The notes: generated by a model not told the origin, from the sequence alone. Counted from the first letter of the stretch, positions 33,548 through 44,592 are shown. The stretch: 64,000 bases of DNA from Cladopsammia gracilis (GCA_022457155.1 JAJGOT010000315.1:941501-1005500), one strand, 5' to 3'. Translations and numbers: made by a program.

Positions 33548-34730
33548 CTAAAAGTATCCACAGTGCTTGAAATATGCATACGAGCTATTGGCAGTAATGT
33601 TGAGCATCGCCTGCGCTATTGCGATTTTGGTTTCATTGGCAGCTAGCATCTGGTGGCGACGTAAAAATACCTTTATCTCGTTGAAGCAGTATTCACAGCT
33701 ATTGAAATGCGGTGAGTAAGGTGGCTGAAATAATAGTCTTACACCGCAATCGGCTAACATGTTCCTGAGCACTGGTTCAATGCGATGACCGTGGTGGAAG
33801 CCACAATTATCCATGACCACGCAGTCTCCCCGCTCAAGCACTGCACTCCCGTCAGCTCGCTCCTCTTGAAGAACCTGTCAAAGAAGTTTAGCAATTCTAA
33901 TCCATTAGATGGACCGTCCAGTATATTGTAAAAATCAACGCCGCAAAATGAATGCAAAAGATTTATAGTAAAATTTGCATTAGACGCGTAGCGCTGAATT
34001 TCGAAAGCAGCCTGTCCAAGTGGCGCGCTCCCGTAGTTTCTGTTTCCCGTGGTTTTGATTACGCTGGATTCGTCAAAGAAATGCAGGGTGACTGGGTTGA
34101 CGTTAGCTATTTCAGTGAGAAAATCATCAACTGCTGCAGTTGTTTCAGGGGTTGTAGATTCGAGTGGAATAGTTGTAAGTTTCTTTCTCGTCATCACAAG
34201 TCCTTTGCGAATGACCTTATTGATCTGGGATACGCTTGGTAGATTGACAGGATGGACCACGCCATCAAGTAGAAGTCTCTGTTTTATTTCAGACGAGTAA
34301 ATGCTCGGTTTCGTTAGTTTTTGTACCTCTATATACTCCAAGACTTGTTCATCGATTTTGGGGTTAGGAAAGTGAACTCGTATGCCTCTGAGAGATGTAT
34401 TTTGTTCATTGTAACGGTCTATCACTTTCTGTACAAAACCGGGACTCGAACGAATTTCCCGTGCGATTGGACGGTTGCCAAATCCATCATGATAGAGGTC
34501 CAACACTCGTTCTCTGTACATTGCAGGTAGGGGTCTTCCGTTATCAAAGCATCCACTGTACCTATTCAGTCTCAGTTGAACATCAGCTAGGGTAAAATAG
34601 AGTAAAAATATAATTTCGTTTGCGAGACAGCTGCCGTAAAAAGAGAAAAAGCGGATCGTCAAGTAAACCCAAGTTCAAATATTTTAGAAAAGAAAAACTT
34701 ACAAGCACTTTCAACTCGAGTGTGTAGCAT
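33548..34730 (-). pseudogene. Tc1/IS630-type DDE transposase, spliced, one frameshift
   Basis: On - a short first exon (34730-34703, MLHTRVESA) ends at T|GTAAGTTT. A 116-bp intron closes at CCCTAG before 34586, joining in frame to SDVQLRLNRYSGCFDNGRPL. A paired-type helix-turn-helix region follows (RERVLDLYHDGFGNRPIARE; GFVQKVIDRYNEQ). The catalytic triad reads FFDESSV (Asp), VVMDNCGFHHG (Asp) and YSPHFNSCEYCFNEIK (Glu), with 38 residues between the second Asp and the Glu, i.e. DD38E spacing rather than the classical DD34E. A single-base frameshift near 33875 separates the first and second parts. It may be a true mutation or a sequencing error. Confidence 0.8.
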
Positions 34731-34932
34731 TGTGGAACTCTTGATCAATATTTCAGTATATATTTCACAACCGTGAGCTTCTGAAAGAAAATCGATAACT
34801 TCTGACCAGCGCTTTGGTTTCCCGCCGAATTCTTTCCCGCCTGTATCAAACTCGTCAAAAATATGTCAAAAATATGTCAAAAATATGTCAAAAAAATTGT
34901 CTGGTGTTCACGGTACCGCGCGCAGCACTGTA

Positions 34933-36000
34933 AAAGGAAAGTCAAATCTTTTCATCATGAGACAAAAGAAAATTTTCATGAGACATGCATTGTCACACGC
35001 TGATACCGTGTTAAAGAAATTCAGTCTTTTGTTTATCCTATTTGACGCAGCATTCACTATCTATTCAATACACTAGTTTGATACCATTATTGTAGCACTA
35101 ACTAATAAAGAGTGGTTGTATTGATCCATCAAAGTGTACGTGTTCGAAATTGCTAGAAACGTACTGTGAGCCACCTTAAACTGCAGTCTAAGTTAGACTA
35201 AGGGACTAAGTAAATACCCTTTCTAAAATCAAAGGGCTCTTAAAGCCATCTCGTTAAAGCGTTAGAACGTGTGGTTAATAAAAACAAAATAGAAGAATTG
35301 ATAGTGAATATGGTAAAGATGCCGTTGTAGCGCACCTTTAGATTAAGTCTACTTAAAATACGTACATGAAAACATCACATGATGCATATTAGCCAATAGA
35401 AATTTATGTTCACGAAATGGGCTTTACATTTTCAAAAAAAAAACAACTTTAACATAAAAGGCTGATCAGACAGCAAATTTGTTCGATTTCTTTTAATAAG
35501 ATATGTCCGATATTTCGGTTAGACAAAACTAACCTTCATCAGGGGCTAGGAAAGCTTAGTGAAGATGGAAACAAACGGTTACAATATTTAAAATGGGCTA
35601 AGATAAATTGCTGGCACACGATAGGCTAATAAACAAGTAACGGTCCAGCTATATATTGCTACTGTTTGTTCTAGTGGTCCTTGCATTTTTACAGAAGTTA
35701 TTTACATTTTCACGCTAGTAACTAAAATGGGGTCCTATTATTTGGTTATACAATAGACGTGTTTAGAAAATGTTATAGGCTGGGCCTTATCATCATCATT
35801 ATTATTTTTTTTTTGCAAAAGGAGGGGAACCCGTGCCCCTCTGCTAACAACTTCTCTGTACAGCATTGGGGGATCTTTTCTCATCAGTGCTCCACTTTTT
35901 CAAGACCAAAAGCCAGAATAATCTTCAACTTCGACGACTAAGGAGAGCTTTTTTTCACAAGATTTGGTGCCGTTTTTTCACCACAAGCAAGAAAGCGTCT
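34933..36000. other. Intron stretch after the Tc1-type element
   Basis: No gene is visible. A hammerhead-like core on the - strand at 35494-35545 is listed separately, and a poly-T/poly-G stretch lies at 35806-35826. Confidence 0.45.
35494..35545 (-). ncRNA. Hammerhead-like core without stem I
   Basis: On - CCTGATGA is followed by stem II (GGTTAG..CTAACC), GAAA and an ATAT-CGGAC-ATAT stem III ending in the ATC cleavage triplet. The sequences that should form stem I do not pair here. It could be a half-motif from a Penelope-like 3' end. Confidence 0.4.
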
Positions 36001-36700
36001 TGTAACCATCTGTCTTCGCTTTGGTGAGTGCGTGCTTTTCAATTTGGGTTTTGGTCTCGCGAGTTTTCTCGCCCTCGCGTTACGTGGAGATGGCCGCGCG
36101 TACCGCACACCAGCCGTTCGCCCACACTAGAACTTACTGTCCGCTTGATAGTGGAGGAAAACCTGGATCTTGACTCGCTCAGTATAGCGCAGTCGTTACC
36201 GAACTTTAAGGAAGAAATCGTTGGGACAGAATCGGCCACGCGGTTGGCGGCATCGGCCTTTGACTGCGAAAGCCGCGTTATCCCTTTACGCCTTTTACGG
36301 CAAAAAGCACTACACGTGTCATGCTTCATTCCCGTTGAATTCCCCGATGAAAACCTGCTACAACTCGTGGAACAATACGGCGACCTCAAAGCGCGAGCAG
36401 TCCGCCGGCTTTGCTTCAAAGCTACGCGCACATCGAGAACGGCATCCGTGTCGTAGAATTCACACGTTAACAAAAGGCAGTGCCACGCAAATAAGTCACT
36501 CAAGGGCTCGAGTTATTTTTTTAAGTACACTGGCCAGCCAATACTATGCTACCGGTGCCAGTCTTCCGAGCGCGTTGTTAAAGACTCCCCGAAGGCGAAA
36601 CGCCGCGAGGCGAACCGCGAGGCTCCAGTGCCCGGAGGGGGGACACCAGAGGCCTCCCGACCCCCACTACAGCAACCAGCAACGACACTCCCCCTGTAAC
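36000..36700 (+). pseudogene. LINE ORF1 (gag-like) relic
   Basis: Reading in two frames gives LDSLSIAQSLPNFKEEIVGT, ALHVSCFIPVEFPDENLLQL and EQYGDLKARAVRRLCFK. After a shift comes a degenerate zinc knuckle LCYRCQSSERVVKDSPKAKR, where the expected His and last Cys are lost. This is the layout of LINE ORF1 nucleic-acid-binding proteins. It is interrupted and GC-richer than its surroundings. Confidence 0.55.
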
Positions 36701-36705
36701 CACAA

Positions 36706-36850
36706 TAGGCCATTTGCACGATAGCGTCATTTGACTACAACTACCAGAACTCATTTCGTTTTTCCTTTCTTATTTAAATTTTGTAATCCCAGTGAGGTTT
36801 AAATAACAAAGGTCCTAATTTGCACTACAAAACAAAAAAATGAACCTCCG
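36706..36850. mobile_element. Truncated AATAGGCCATTTGCACGAT MITE
   Basis: It has the same left half as the MITE at 37122-37310 (AATAGGCCATTTGCACGAT, TCATTTGACTACAACTACCA, CCTTTCTTATTTAAATTTTG) but lacks the right terminal repeat. Confidence 0.7.
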
Positions 36851-36859
36851 TGCGACCCT

Positions 36860-37520
36860 TCTCCAGAAACTGCCGGCCACCCCCTATTACCGATGCCGTG
36901 AGCGTAAGCGTGGGAAGTCCTGTCTCGTGGTAATTTAAATACAACAGATGATCACACGCGTTTGGCGGAGATCAAAGATCTCCTAAAAACGCCATCATTC
37001 GCAGTAAAAAACAGTGGATAAAGCTGGGGGAAAAACCGACCAAGTATTTCCCGGGAGTATTTCTACCAGCTTGAAAATCAGCGACAAACACGCGACTCAA
37101 TTTCAGAGTTGCGTGCCAACAATAGGCCATTTGCACGATGGCGTCATTTGACTACAACTACCAGAATTCATTTCGTTTTTCCTTTCTTATTTAAATTTTG
37201 TAATCCCAGTGCGGTTTAAATAACAATAGCACTAATTTGCACTACAAAACAAAAAACTGAAGGATTCTGGTAGTTGTAGTTAAATGACGTCATCGTGCAA
37301 ATGGCCTATTCAATCGTGACTTCCGATAAAAATATTCTTCGCGAATGTCGCGATTTTTATCGTAACCTCCATTCGGCTGAACAAGTTTATTTATCTAGCC
37401 AAGACTGGCTTTTAGACCAACTGGATAAAACTCTGGCATCTGAAGACCAGGAGAAATGCGAAGGTGACCTCACACTCTTCGAATGTCAATGTTTTGTAAT
37501 AACGAAATATAATATCCAAT
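36860..37520 (+). pseudogene. LINE ORF2 relic split by a MITE
   Basis: Before the MITE the frame reads LENQRQTRDSISELRAN. After it, SIVTSDKNILRECRDFYRNL, SAEQVYLSSQDWLLDQLDKT and SEDQEKCEGDLTLFECQ follow. This matches the linker between endonuclease and RT in L1-like ORF2 proteins. It stops at about 37490 without the RT core. With the ORF1 relic just upstream, it represents the remains of one element. Confidence 0.65.
37122..37310. mobile_element. MITE inserted in the LINE ORF2 relic
   Basis: Inverted ends ATAGGCCATTTGCACGATGG and the complement (TCATCGTGCAAATGGCCTAT) extend to about 50 bp each, including TCATTTGACTACAACTACCA. The interior is AT-rich. The LINE reading frame continues across it if the element is ignored. 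Confidence 0.8.
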
Positions 37521-38741
37521 TTATTCAACACTTTTGAACAGTTTTATGGTAAAATATTTATTGATTTTAAAGTTGCGTTTGTGAGTTTATTTTTAGAGAT
37601 TTGAATTTACAAAATGGTAATTAGATGACGCCGACCCGGGACTTTGCCATTATTTCTACGCCAATTTACAATGCGCAGTTTACAGCTTGAGGATAATAAT
37701 TTGATAAATACTAAAAAATAAACTGTGGAAAAACGTAAGAATTCACTAGCATCCGTGAGATTTTCAAAACAGATCACCATATCTGTACAAGCCATGTCGG
37801 GATGCAATCCCGAACGCCATTATGAAACAACGGATCAGGAGGTTCTTCAAGCTCCAAGAAACACTACTCAAAAACAGAATAAAACAAGGAGCTAAAACAT
37901 AAACTGCAAGAAGTCATTATTCCAGTAGAGATACGGCAGCTTCAGACTTTGATCTTGGACACTTACATCCGTGATAAAGATCCACTTTCTCACAAGTCTT
38001 GCACACCGCAGACTTGACACTAAATCACCGGCTGAGAGATTGGAGGCTCAGAGACCGGACGAGAGAAAGCGGCGGAAATCGAGCCTCAGAGATTGACTGA
38101 TCCAAGCATATTCATAACAATTAACAAAAACTGCAGCCGATCACTACTTATCTTGCAACAAAAGTTAGCCAAAGACGCTCCAACATATGCCAAGAGAACT
38201 AGCATAACGAAGGCATAGACTGGAAACAATAATTCTATAAATGGCAGTGAGTGTGCACAGCATGTAAACTGACCTCCTGTCATTAAAGAGATTTATATCC
38301 CAAAGATAAAAGAGTCATACAATACATCGAGCATTTGTCACATCTCTATTTTGGTGATCAAAGGGGAACAAATATCTCGTAGACCTTCTTGGGAAAGCTA
38401 TTCTAGAGGTTTCTTTATACATTATGCAACTAGCGGGAGTCGTGTTTGGCCTGTCACTTTTATAATACTGATATTCTCAAATTAATATATGTATCATATG
38501 TTTAATAGATAAAATACTACATGTAAAGAAAGCCAAATTTAAAAAACGTGAAAAGTATGAAAAGTATGATTTTCTAGTACTTAGGAAACAAAACTCTTTC
38601 ACCCCTGACCAAGTTAACTTTAAATATATATAACCAGTTATTCAGATTCCCGTTTTGGCGATTATAAATGGCCAAACACAATAACATACGAGAGGAAAAT
38701 AGTTAACAACTTCAAAGCTATAGCACACGCACTTTTTCTTA
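37520..38741. other. Intron stretch, no gene seen
   Basis: AT-rich sequence without recognisable exon or complete element. Short open frames on both strands have no familiar motif. Confidence 0.45.
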
Positions 38742-38848
38742 TCAATTACTACCACAAACAGACTCAGTAGATGGGGTTAAACGGATGTTGAACTATGTTT
38801 ATTCAAATTGATACTGCACAAGAAACAACACCCTAAACCGGGTGAGGG

Positions 38849-38866
38849 GGGGGGGGGGGGGGGGGG
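38849..38866. repeat. Poly-G tract
   Basis: An almost pure G-run lies inside the A2-B2 junction of the retroelement. It may be a polymerase or assembly artefact in length. Confidence 0.8.
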
Positions 38867-39208
38867 TTGCTCTTGCTTTCACAAAGGATAACACAGGAAT
38901 GAATGATCATGACAGTGGAACGCTCAAAAAGGTCTTATCTGAATACATGCATTCCAAAGATATCCATAACGGAAACTAGTGTAGTAATTAACCCTTTTAA
39001 CATATCTATGATAAAAACACTCAATTACTACCACAAACAGACTCAGTAGATGGGGTTAAACGTATGTTTATTCAATAAACCGCCAAACCCAAAGGGGAAA
39101 AAGAATAAAAAAAGGGTTTGAGAAGAAGAAGTTACGATGTGGGAGAGAGTCTGGTTGTGATAGAATGGAGAATTTTAAAGTTATTTTCGTTGGAAAGAGT
39201 GAGATAGA

Positions 39209-40096
39209 TTAAATATGCGTCACTCTTCTAATCGCCATGCGATTTAATAAAAGCTGTAGGCGCTCGATTACAAAAAGCAAATGTAGCGCCTCCGCGACGA
39301 AAACTGTGCGAGGAATACTGTGTGAGGAATACTGTGCGGGATTAAACCTAATGGCTGAAAGAGCATTATACTGGTGAGCCAAGATAGGCCTGTACGATCC
39401 CCGAGATTGACAAACGAATAATGGTGAAGAGGGCGACAATTGTACACTAGCTAAATACTGCCTAAGCGCGGTGACAGGACAAAGGGGCGAACCGGGAATA
39501 AACGGCAAGGGAATTTCTAAAACCCGCTCCCGAAACTGGAGTGTCTTAGTGCGCGTGATGAGCAACAAAACCCCTTGCGGTGTGAAAGTCATGCTAGATA
39601 GTGTCAAAAAACACGCCTGGAAATCGCCAATTTCAGACTACTAAATTAGAGATACGTAAAAAAGAAAAGAAGGCTACTAAAAATAAAGCACGCATGCAGA
39701 CGTGCAAATGATTATCTAAATCGAAAAGACGGGACAATTGTAAAAGGATCTCAACAGTGATCGGTTCTTTTCGTGCGACACAATCACCCAAGATCCGACG
39801 CACCGCTCGTTTGGCAAGATAAACGTCATATTAAATCGTCAAGAAAGGCAAAACTGGCACCACACGAGCGGTTAATATGTGAAATAATGCTCAAATAATT
39901 AACGATCGAACGGTATGACGTTAAAGAACGTGACAAAAAAAACTAAATAAAGCAAATAAACGGATTTGGAAACTGGGAAAGGCAAGAAATCGAAATATTG
40001 GCAAAACAATAAATATGTTCGCATATAGCATCTCATAGAGCGCTTTGTGGAGTCGCAAAAAGCATGGACCTGGATAGTTCCTAAATACTGCTGCAA
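39209..40096 (-). pseudogene. DIRS/Ngaro-type tyrosine recombinase relic
   Basis: The upstream part (40096-39899) has AFCDSTKRSMRCYMRTYLLFC and LPFPVSKSVYLLYLVFF, like the N-terminal core-binding domain. The downstream part (39607-39209) has MTFTPQGVLLLITRTKTLQF, EIPLPFIPGSPLCPVTALRQ and SSHSIPRTVFVAEALHLL, where the H-x-x-R box is expected. The catalytic tyrosine cannot be placed and frames are broken between 39610 and 39900. Confidence 0.6.
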
Positions 40097-40249
40097 AGCG
40101 TCGATGTGATCTGCGAGATAAAATTGAAAAACAGATTGAAAGAAAGAAAAATCAATAAACTTAATAAGGATCTATGAAAATAAATGGAAGTAGCTACTTA
40201 ATATACATTAAAAACGAACATAGAGTCGCTAGGAAATACTTGGGTAAGG

Positions 40250-40606
40250 TTCAAGGTAGCTACGGCATGCTGCAAATAGTCTGAGTACGAGGAGTCTAAG
40301 TGAGAACGACTCAACGCATCCGCTAAAACGTTAGACTATGACTTCCCGCTAATGTAACGCGCAGATAAACGGATATTGTTAAGAGACAGCAACAACCAAA
40401 TTTCACGTAGACAACGCTGCATGAAGGCGTTCGTTGAACGTTGATTGTTCAGTGCGTATACGCTGACCTGATTGTAAGCAGTTCGAGCTGGTTAATGTTC
40501 AAATATTGACTAGCAATAAAACGAGGAAACTTGGCATGGAAGAATTCCCCAAAACACACTGCACCACAAGCATCAAGACAAGCATCACATGCCAACAGTT
40601 CTGGAT
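40250..40606 (-). pseudogene. RNase H domain relic of the same retroelement
   Basis: On - the text DACLDACGAVCFGEFFHAKF then PRFIASQYLNINQLELLTI reads as an RNase H active-site region. A frame change leads to NIRLSARYISGKS and VLADALSRSHLDS, the usual end of RNase H in DIRS/Ty3 polymerases. Several stops are present. Confidence 0.55.
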
Positions 40607-41204
40607 CGACACAGTAATGGCGGTCGGAATTGTTGCTCTTGCTTTCACAAAGGATAACACAGGAATGAATGATCGTGACAGTGGAACACTCAAAAAGGTC
40701 TTATCTGAATACATGCATTCCAAAGATATCCATAACGGAAACTAGTGTAGTAATTAACCCTTTTAACATATCTATGATAAAAACACTCAATTGCATCACC
40801 TTCCTGACTCTTCAACGAACCAGATACAAACACGAATAAAAAGTCAGAAAAGATTGTTTGTGAAGCAAAGTAACAGGTGAAGTTAAATCGAATTTAAGAA
40901 CTCTACTAACTTACCGTTTCCTAAACACAGATTTTAAAAGCCCGTAATCGTCACACTCGTCGGACTCCATCCTCAAACACGTGCAGACTGCACAATCGGT
41001 CAAACTCGAAACGCAACATTCATATATTTTCCAACTAGGGTTGAGTGAGGCATGAAGTGGAACTTGAAGACAGTTTGGACAATAAAGTTTATGTTTCGTG
41101 TTTTTGTTTCGTGCCATCTAAAGTTATTTCTGCTTCTTTTCTTTCTTTGTTTTTTGTTTTTTTGGTAAAAATCATAAGGAATTATTTTTCTGTTTTTTTT
41201 TTTC

Positions 41205-41275
41205 ATCCGCATTTTATCATCCGCATTTTGTTATCCGCATTTTAATATCCGCCGTCCGCCATCCGCCGCCATCCG
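41205..41275. repeat. ATCCGC-based minisatellite
   Basis: Units of CATCCGCATTTT(A/G)T and then CCGCCATCCG follow a poly-T run. Confidence 0.7.
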
Positions 41276-43380
41276 GTCCTCATTTTACAGAACGGTGAAC
41301 TCTCATAACTCATAACTCTCATAACAGTGAACTCCTAGACGACCGGCACAACAGTCATTTGTATTCCCGATTCAACTCCAGACACGTCCTCAAAAGAACC
41401 AGAGACTGTTATCATAATACTGATACGTTTTTACAACAAGGTACAATAATTCACTCACTAGTTTTCTCGTTGTTTATGTTCATATTGGCGCCAGAACAGC
41501 AACCATAACTATGGGAACTATACAACCTCCGGTCAGGAAGTAAAATTGCAGTTTAATGCCGATGCCTTGGATTTTATTTATACTTCACCAGAAATCCGCA
41601 AACATTTCCTTCCAGCAGAAATTTTAGCTGTCTCCGCGACCCGCAAAATATCCTTGTGCACGGTAGCTAAATTAACAAAACTATGACGTCTTTCCCATAC
41701 TATTGCATAATCAAACCGTAATAGCAATGAATCAAAATTGAACAAACGCAATTTTGCTTTGCCATATCGCTCATATTAAAACACAAACTTTCCCGTCCCA
41801 TTTAACTTTCTTAAAACGTCTCCATTCGTAAAAATACACCGTGAAATTCTCAAACTGCGTTTGCCAAAAAAAAAAACGCAAGGCAGCTTAAATGGCTTTA
41901 CGACAAATGATTGAAACTGATAGGTAACGTGAGATATCGAAACTTAAGAAGAACTTAATACCTTTGCGGTAACGTAATGTGAGATATGACAAGTTGATCA
42001 CAAGTTTTGACATCCCGATACCCAAGGAAAATTAACAATAGGTCCGGGGGTGCTCCCCAAAAATTTTAGGAGCAGTATGTGACGCCCTTCTTGAAATCCT
42101 AACCGGTTTAACCAACCATATCCTCAATGCCCTAATATAGCTTCTATAAAGAAGAAACAACTAACCCCCCCGGACAAAAGTCCACAAAAATTTGTTAACA
42201 ACTTTTGTCCCCATATTCTACTGACTCCTATATCTCGTTTCGCGCGCATGCGCTTTAACGAGATAAAAACTGTGCTATTGTTAGTAGTCAGCTCTAGAAT
42301 TCTAAGCCATTGTCGCATAGAAGCATAGACTTGCTTTTATAAAGGGAATATTTTTCAAGTTTCGTTTCCAATGTTTTTTTTTTAACATCGGTTGGTCTGT
42401 TTACAATGTATGTTTGGGTGGCTGTTATCTTTAGGATGGTCGTTAAATGTACTTTCAAGAATTGCTACCGGTACATTGTAGCAAATTCTCAAAATTAACC
42501 TTACTCAGGGCTCAGTGCTCAAGCAATGCCTGGGTGCCATAAATGACTAACTTTTGTCATAGAGCGACAAGAAAAGCTGAGATTTTGTAGATAGCTTAAC
42601 TGCAGGGCACCCTACATTTTATAGTTGGACTCCCTTTGGGCTTCCTTTGAAAACTTTTAGAGCACAGCCTTGCTAATTTCAGAGAGCCACTATTAAAGGG
42701 ACACTGTCACGAGGGTGCATGCGCCAGTTTCTCAAATTGAAACTTGAAAAGTTCAGCCTAAATTTTCAAGTTGAAGTGTCAATTTCAAAATGGCGTCGAC
42801 TAGTGGCGGCGGTCACGGTGGAAAATGAAGAAACTCGGGACGGATTAGGAAATTTGGTATTCTGAAAAGAATAATGAAAGAGTGGTTGAAATTCCATAAA
42901 CGTGTTTATTTCGAAGATATCATTTCTAAGTCATGGCATGAAGTGAAATTAATTAATCGCAGGCTACGAAACTTGCTCCGATTCTGTCCGATATTTAATT
43001 ATTATTTTGTGGCTTATGTCAATTTTTACTTTTTTGTGGGAACAAATTTTGTGATTCAGAATGACTGATATTGTCTGCCGGAAACTTATTTTTGCTTGTT
43101 GATTTGACACTTCTCTCAAACTTTTATTGCTTGTTGAGTTGTGGTTATGCAAAAGAGACTTTTCACTGACTTCTTCTTAAAGTAATTGATGTAACAAAAA
43201 TGTTACATCAGTTACAAATGTTCTAATAAGTCTAATATCATTCTGATAGTGCAACTTTGCATTACAAAAGCATGCAGAGTCAATTTGCAAAAATTACAGT
43301 GGCTGCGTGTAAATCATGGTACAGTATACATACAGTATAAAGTATAGGTGCTGTTTTTAATAAAATTGTTTCTTCTTTAG
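41276..43380. other. Intron stretch before Ig7
   Basis: No gene is supported. A motif GGGACACTGTCACGAGGGTG at 42698 resembles the start of a MITE but no matching end was found. CGAGATAAAAACTG / TATCTCGTTTCGCGCGC near 42235-42270 is a small inverted pair. Confidence 0.4.
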
Positions 43381-43432
43381 ACAAACCAGAGAATGTACAA
43401 TTTATAGCAAATGCTACTGCAGAAATAGCATG
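43381..43432 (+). pseudogene. Fossil type B exon start
   Basis: After TTCTTCTTTAG the sequence reads ACAAACCAGAGAATGTACAA then TTTATAGCAAATGCTACTGC, as in exon 45310. It then breaks into a TGTCATGTCATG stretch. The intact B exon begins 136 bp downstream. Confidence 0.75.
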
Positions 43433-43516
43433 TCATGTCATGTACTGTATATGTCATGTCATTTACATGGACATCATTGATTCTTTTTTTGATGTCTACT
43501 GTTTTAAATTGTTTAG

Positions 43517-43783
43517 ACAAACCAGAGAATGTACAATTGACAACAAATGCCACTGCAGACAAAGCATGTCAGAATGACACTGTGAAGTTCAGTTGCTCAG
43601 CTGATGCTAATCCACCAGTGACATCATATCAGTTGTTTGAAAACGACACTGCTCTCGAGACAAGCAGCTCAGGAATGTGGAATAAAACACTGTTAAGAAG
43701 TGGATTGTTCATCTACAAATGTGTCGTTAACAACACCATAGGAACAGCAAGCAGTGCTCTTAGTGTTCCCATTACTGTTAATG
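43517..43783 (+). CDS. Exon 8: Ig domain 7 (type B)
   Basis: The acceptor is AATTGTTTAG and the donor AATG|GTAAAT; 89 codons, phase 1-1. It starts DKPENVQLTTNATADKACQN and carries VKFSCSADANPPVTSYQLFE, MWNKTLLRSGLFIYKCVVNN and TIGTASS. An additional early cysteine (KACQND) and the MW segment distinguish the young B subgroup. It is nearly identical to exon 52121, including flanking intron. Confidence 0.93.
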
Positions 43784-44322
43784 GTAAATCAAGGAATTAC
43801 CTTATTAAGTTTTAGTGTGCGAGTTAGCAACTTAAGTTTCACACTAATTCTGTTACTTTTTTCACGTTTATTAAAAAAAGTTAAGAGATTGTTTGGTTAG
43901 CATTTAAAATATGATTACATGTACTTACAATAATACCAAGACTGTTATTAAGTGGTCAGCTACTCAATTGTGGCTGGGTGTCACAGTGATGGGAGACTAG
44001 CTACATGTATTTATAGCTATTCACATAACCTGCAACAACAGCATGTACATGTAATCACCTCTTGTACTTGGTTCGGTCTGATTGAATGCATTCAGTTTTC
44101 GCCTTTAACTAGAACTTCAGAGCACCTGACAGGATGCAGTGGTATGCATCTGCATAAGTCTCTAACATCTGCATCCTTCGTATCTTCAGGGCATTTTCCG
44201 CATAAAATAAATCACAGGATCAATCAATCAATACACGTACATTTTTTATGATCTCTCTAAATTTGAAATTGTTGAGCTACATTTAATTTTCCTTTTGTTT
44301 TGCTGTTGTTTCTCCATTACAG

Positions 44323-44357
44323 AGCCATCATCCATCCAAACAATACCGGATAAAAAT
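44323..44357 (+). pseudogene. Fossil type C exon start
   Basis: CCATTACAG is followed by AGCCATCATCCATCCAAACA and ATACCGGATAAAAAT, i.e. EPSSIQTIPDKN, and then collapses into AATAATATTAAATAATA. The same fossil is repeated at 52926. Confidence 0.8.
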
Positions 44358-44459
44358 AATAATATTAAATAATAAATCAATTAAGTGTATTACTGAATAA
44401 AAAGTAGAAGAATACTTAAGTTTAGTGCTTTCTATTTACATTTAGCTTGAAACACTAGT

Positions 44460-44496
<37 letters not shown>

Positions 44497-44498
44497 GT
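44460..44498. repeat. (ATCA)n microsatellite
   Basis: About nine ATCA units lie in the B-C intron. A paralogous run lies at 53159-53196. Confidence 0.9.
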
Positions 44499-44592
44499 TG
44501 ACCAGTACAATTTTAGTGATCTCTCTCTTTTCATAATCATTCTGGGCAACATTTAATTTACTTCTTCTGTTGCTGTTTCTTCTCCATCACAG

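Larger units (their letters stand above)
31893..34930. mobile_element. Tc1-type transposon carrying two convergent genes
   Basis: The 3038-bp element has termini CAGTGCTGCGCGCGGTACCG on both sides, flanked by TA (31891-31892 and 34931-34932). CAGTGCTG is also the terminal octamer known from Tc1. The TIRs continue through ACACCAGACAATTTTTTTGA and then tandem CATATTTTTGA units, two extra units on the left and three on the right. The cargo is a PB1-domain gene on + (32065-33063) and a DDE transposase on - (33548-34730). Their 3' ends face each other. The nearly perfect TIRs suggest a recent insertion. Confidence 0.9.
38742..40791 (-). mobile_element. Tyrosine-recombinase retroelement with split direct repeats, internally deleted
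   Basis: Read on -, the order is A1 (40791-40632), RNase H relic, recombinase relic, B1 (39080-39026), A2 (39029-38865), B2 (38800-38742). A1 and A2 share about 160 bp (e.g. TGCATTCCAAAGATATCCAT). B1 and B2 share ACTACCACAAACAGACTCAG followed by TAGATGGGGTTAAACG. A1-ORFs-B1A2B2 is the diagnostic layout of Ngaro/PAT-like elements. Gag and most of the RT are missing, so the copy is internally deleted. Confidence 0.7.

Noticed and set aside
40506..40745. 79-codon + strand frame
   Set aside because: It overlaps the A1 repeat and the reverse-strand RNase H relic of the retroelement and has no motif.
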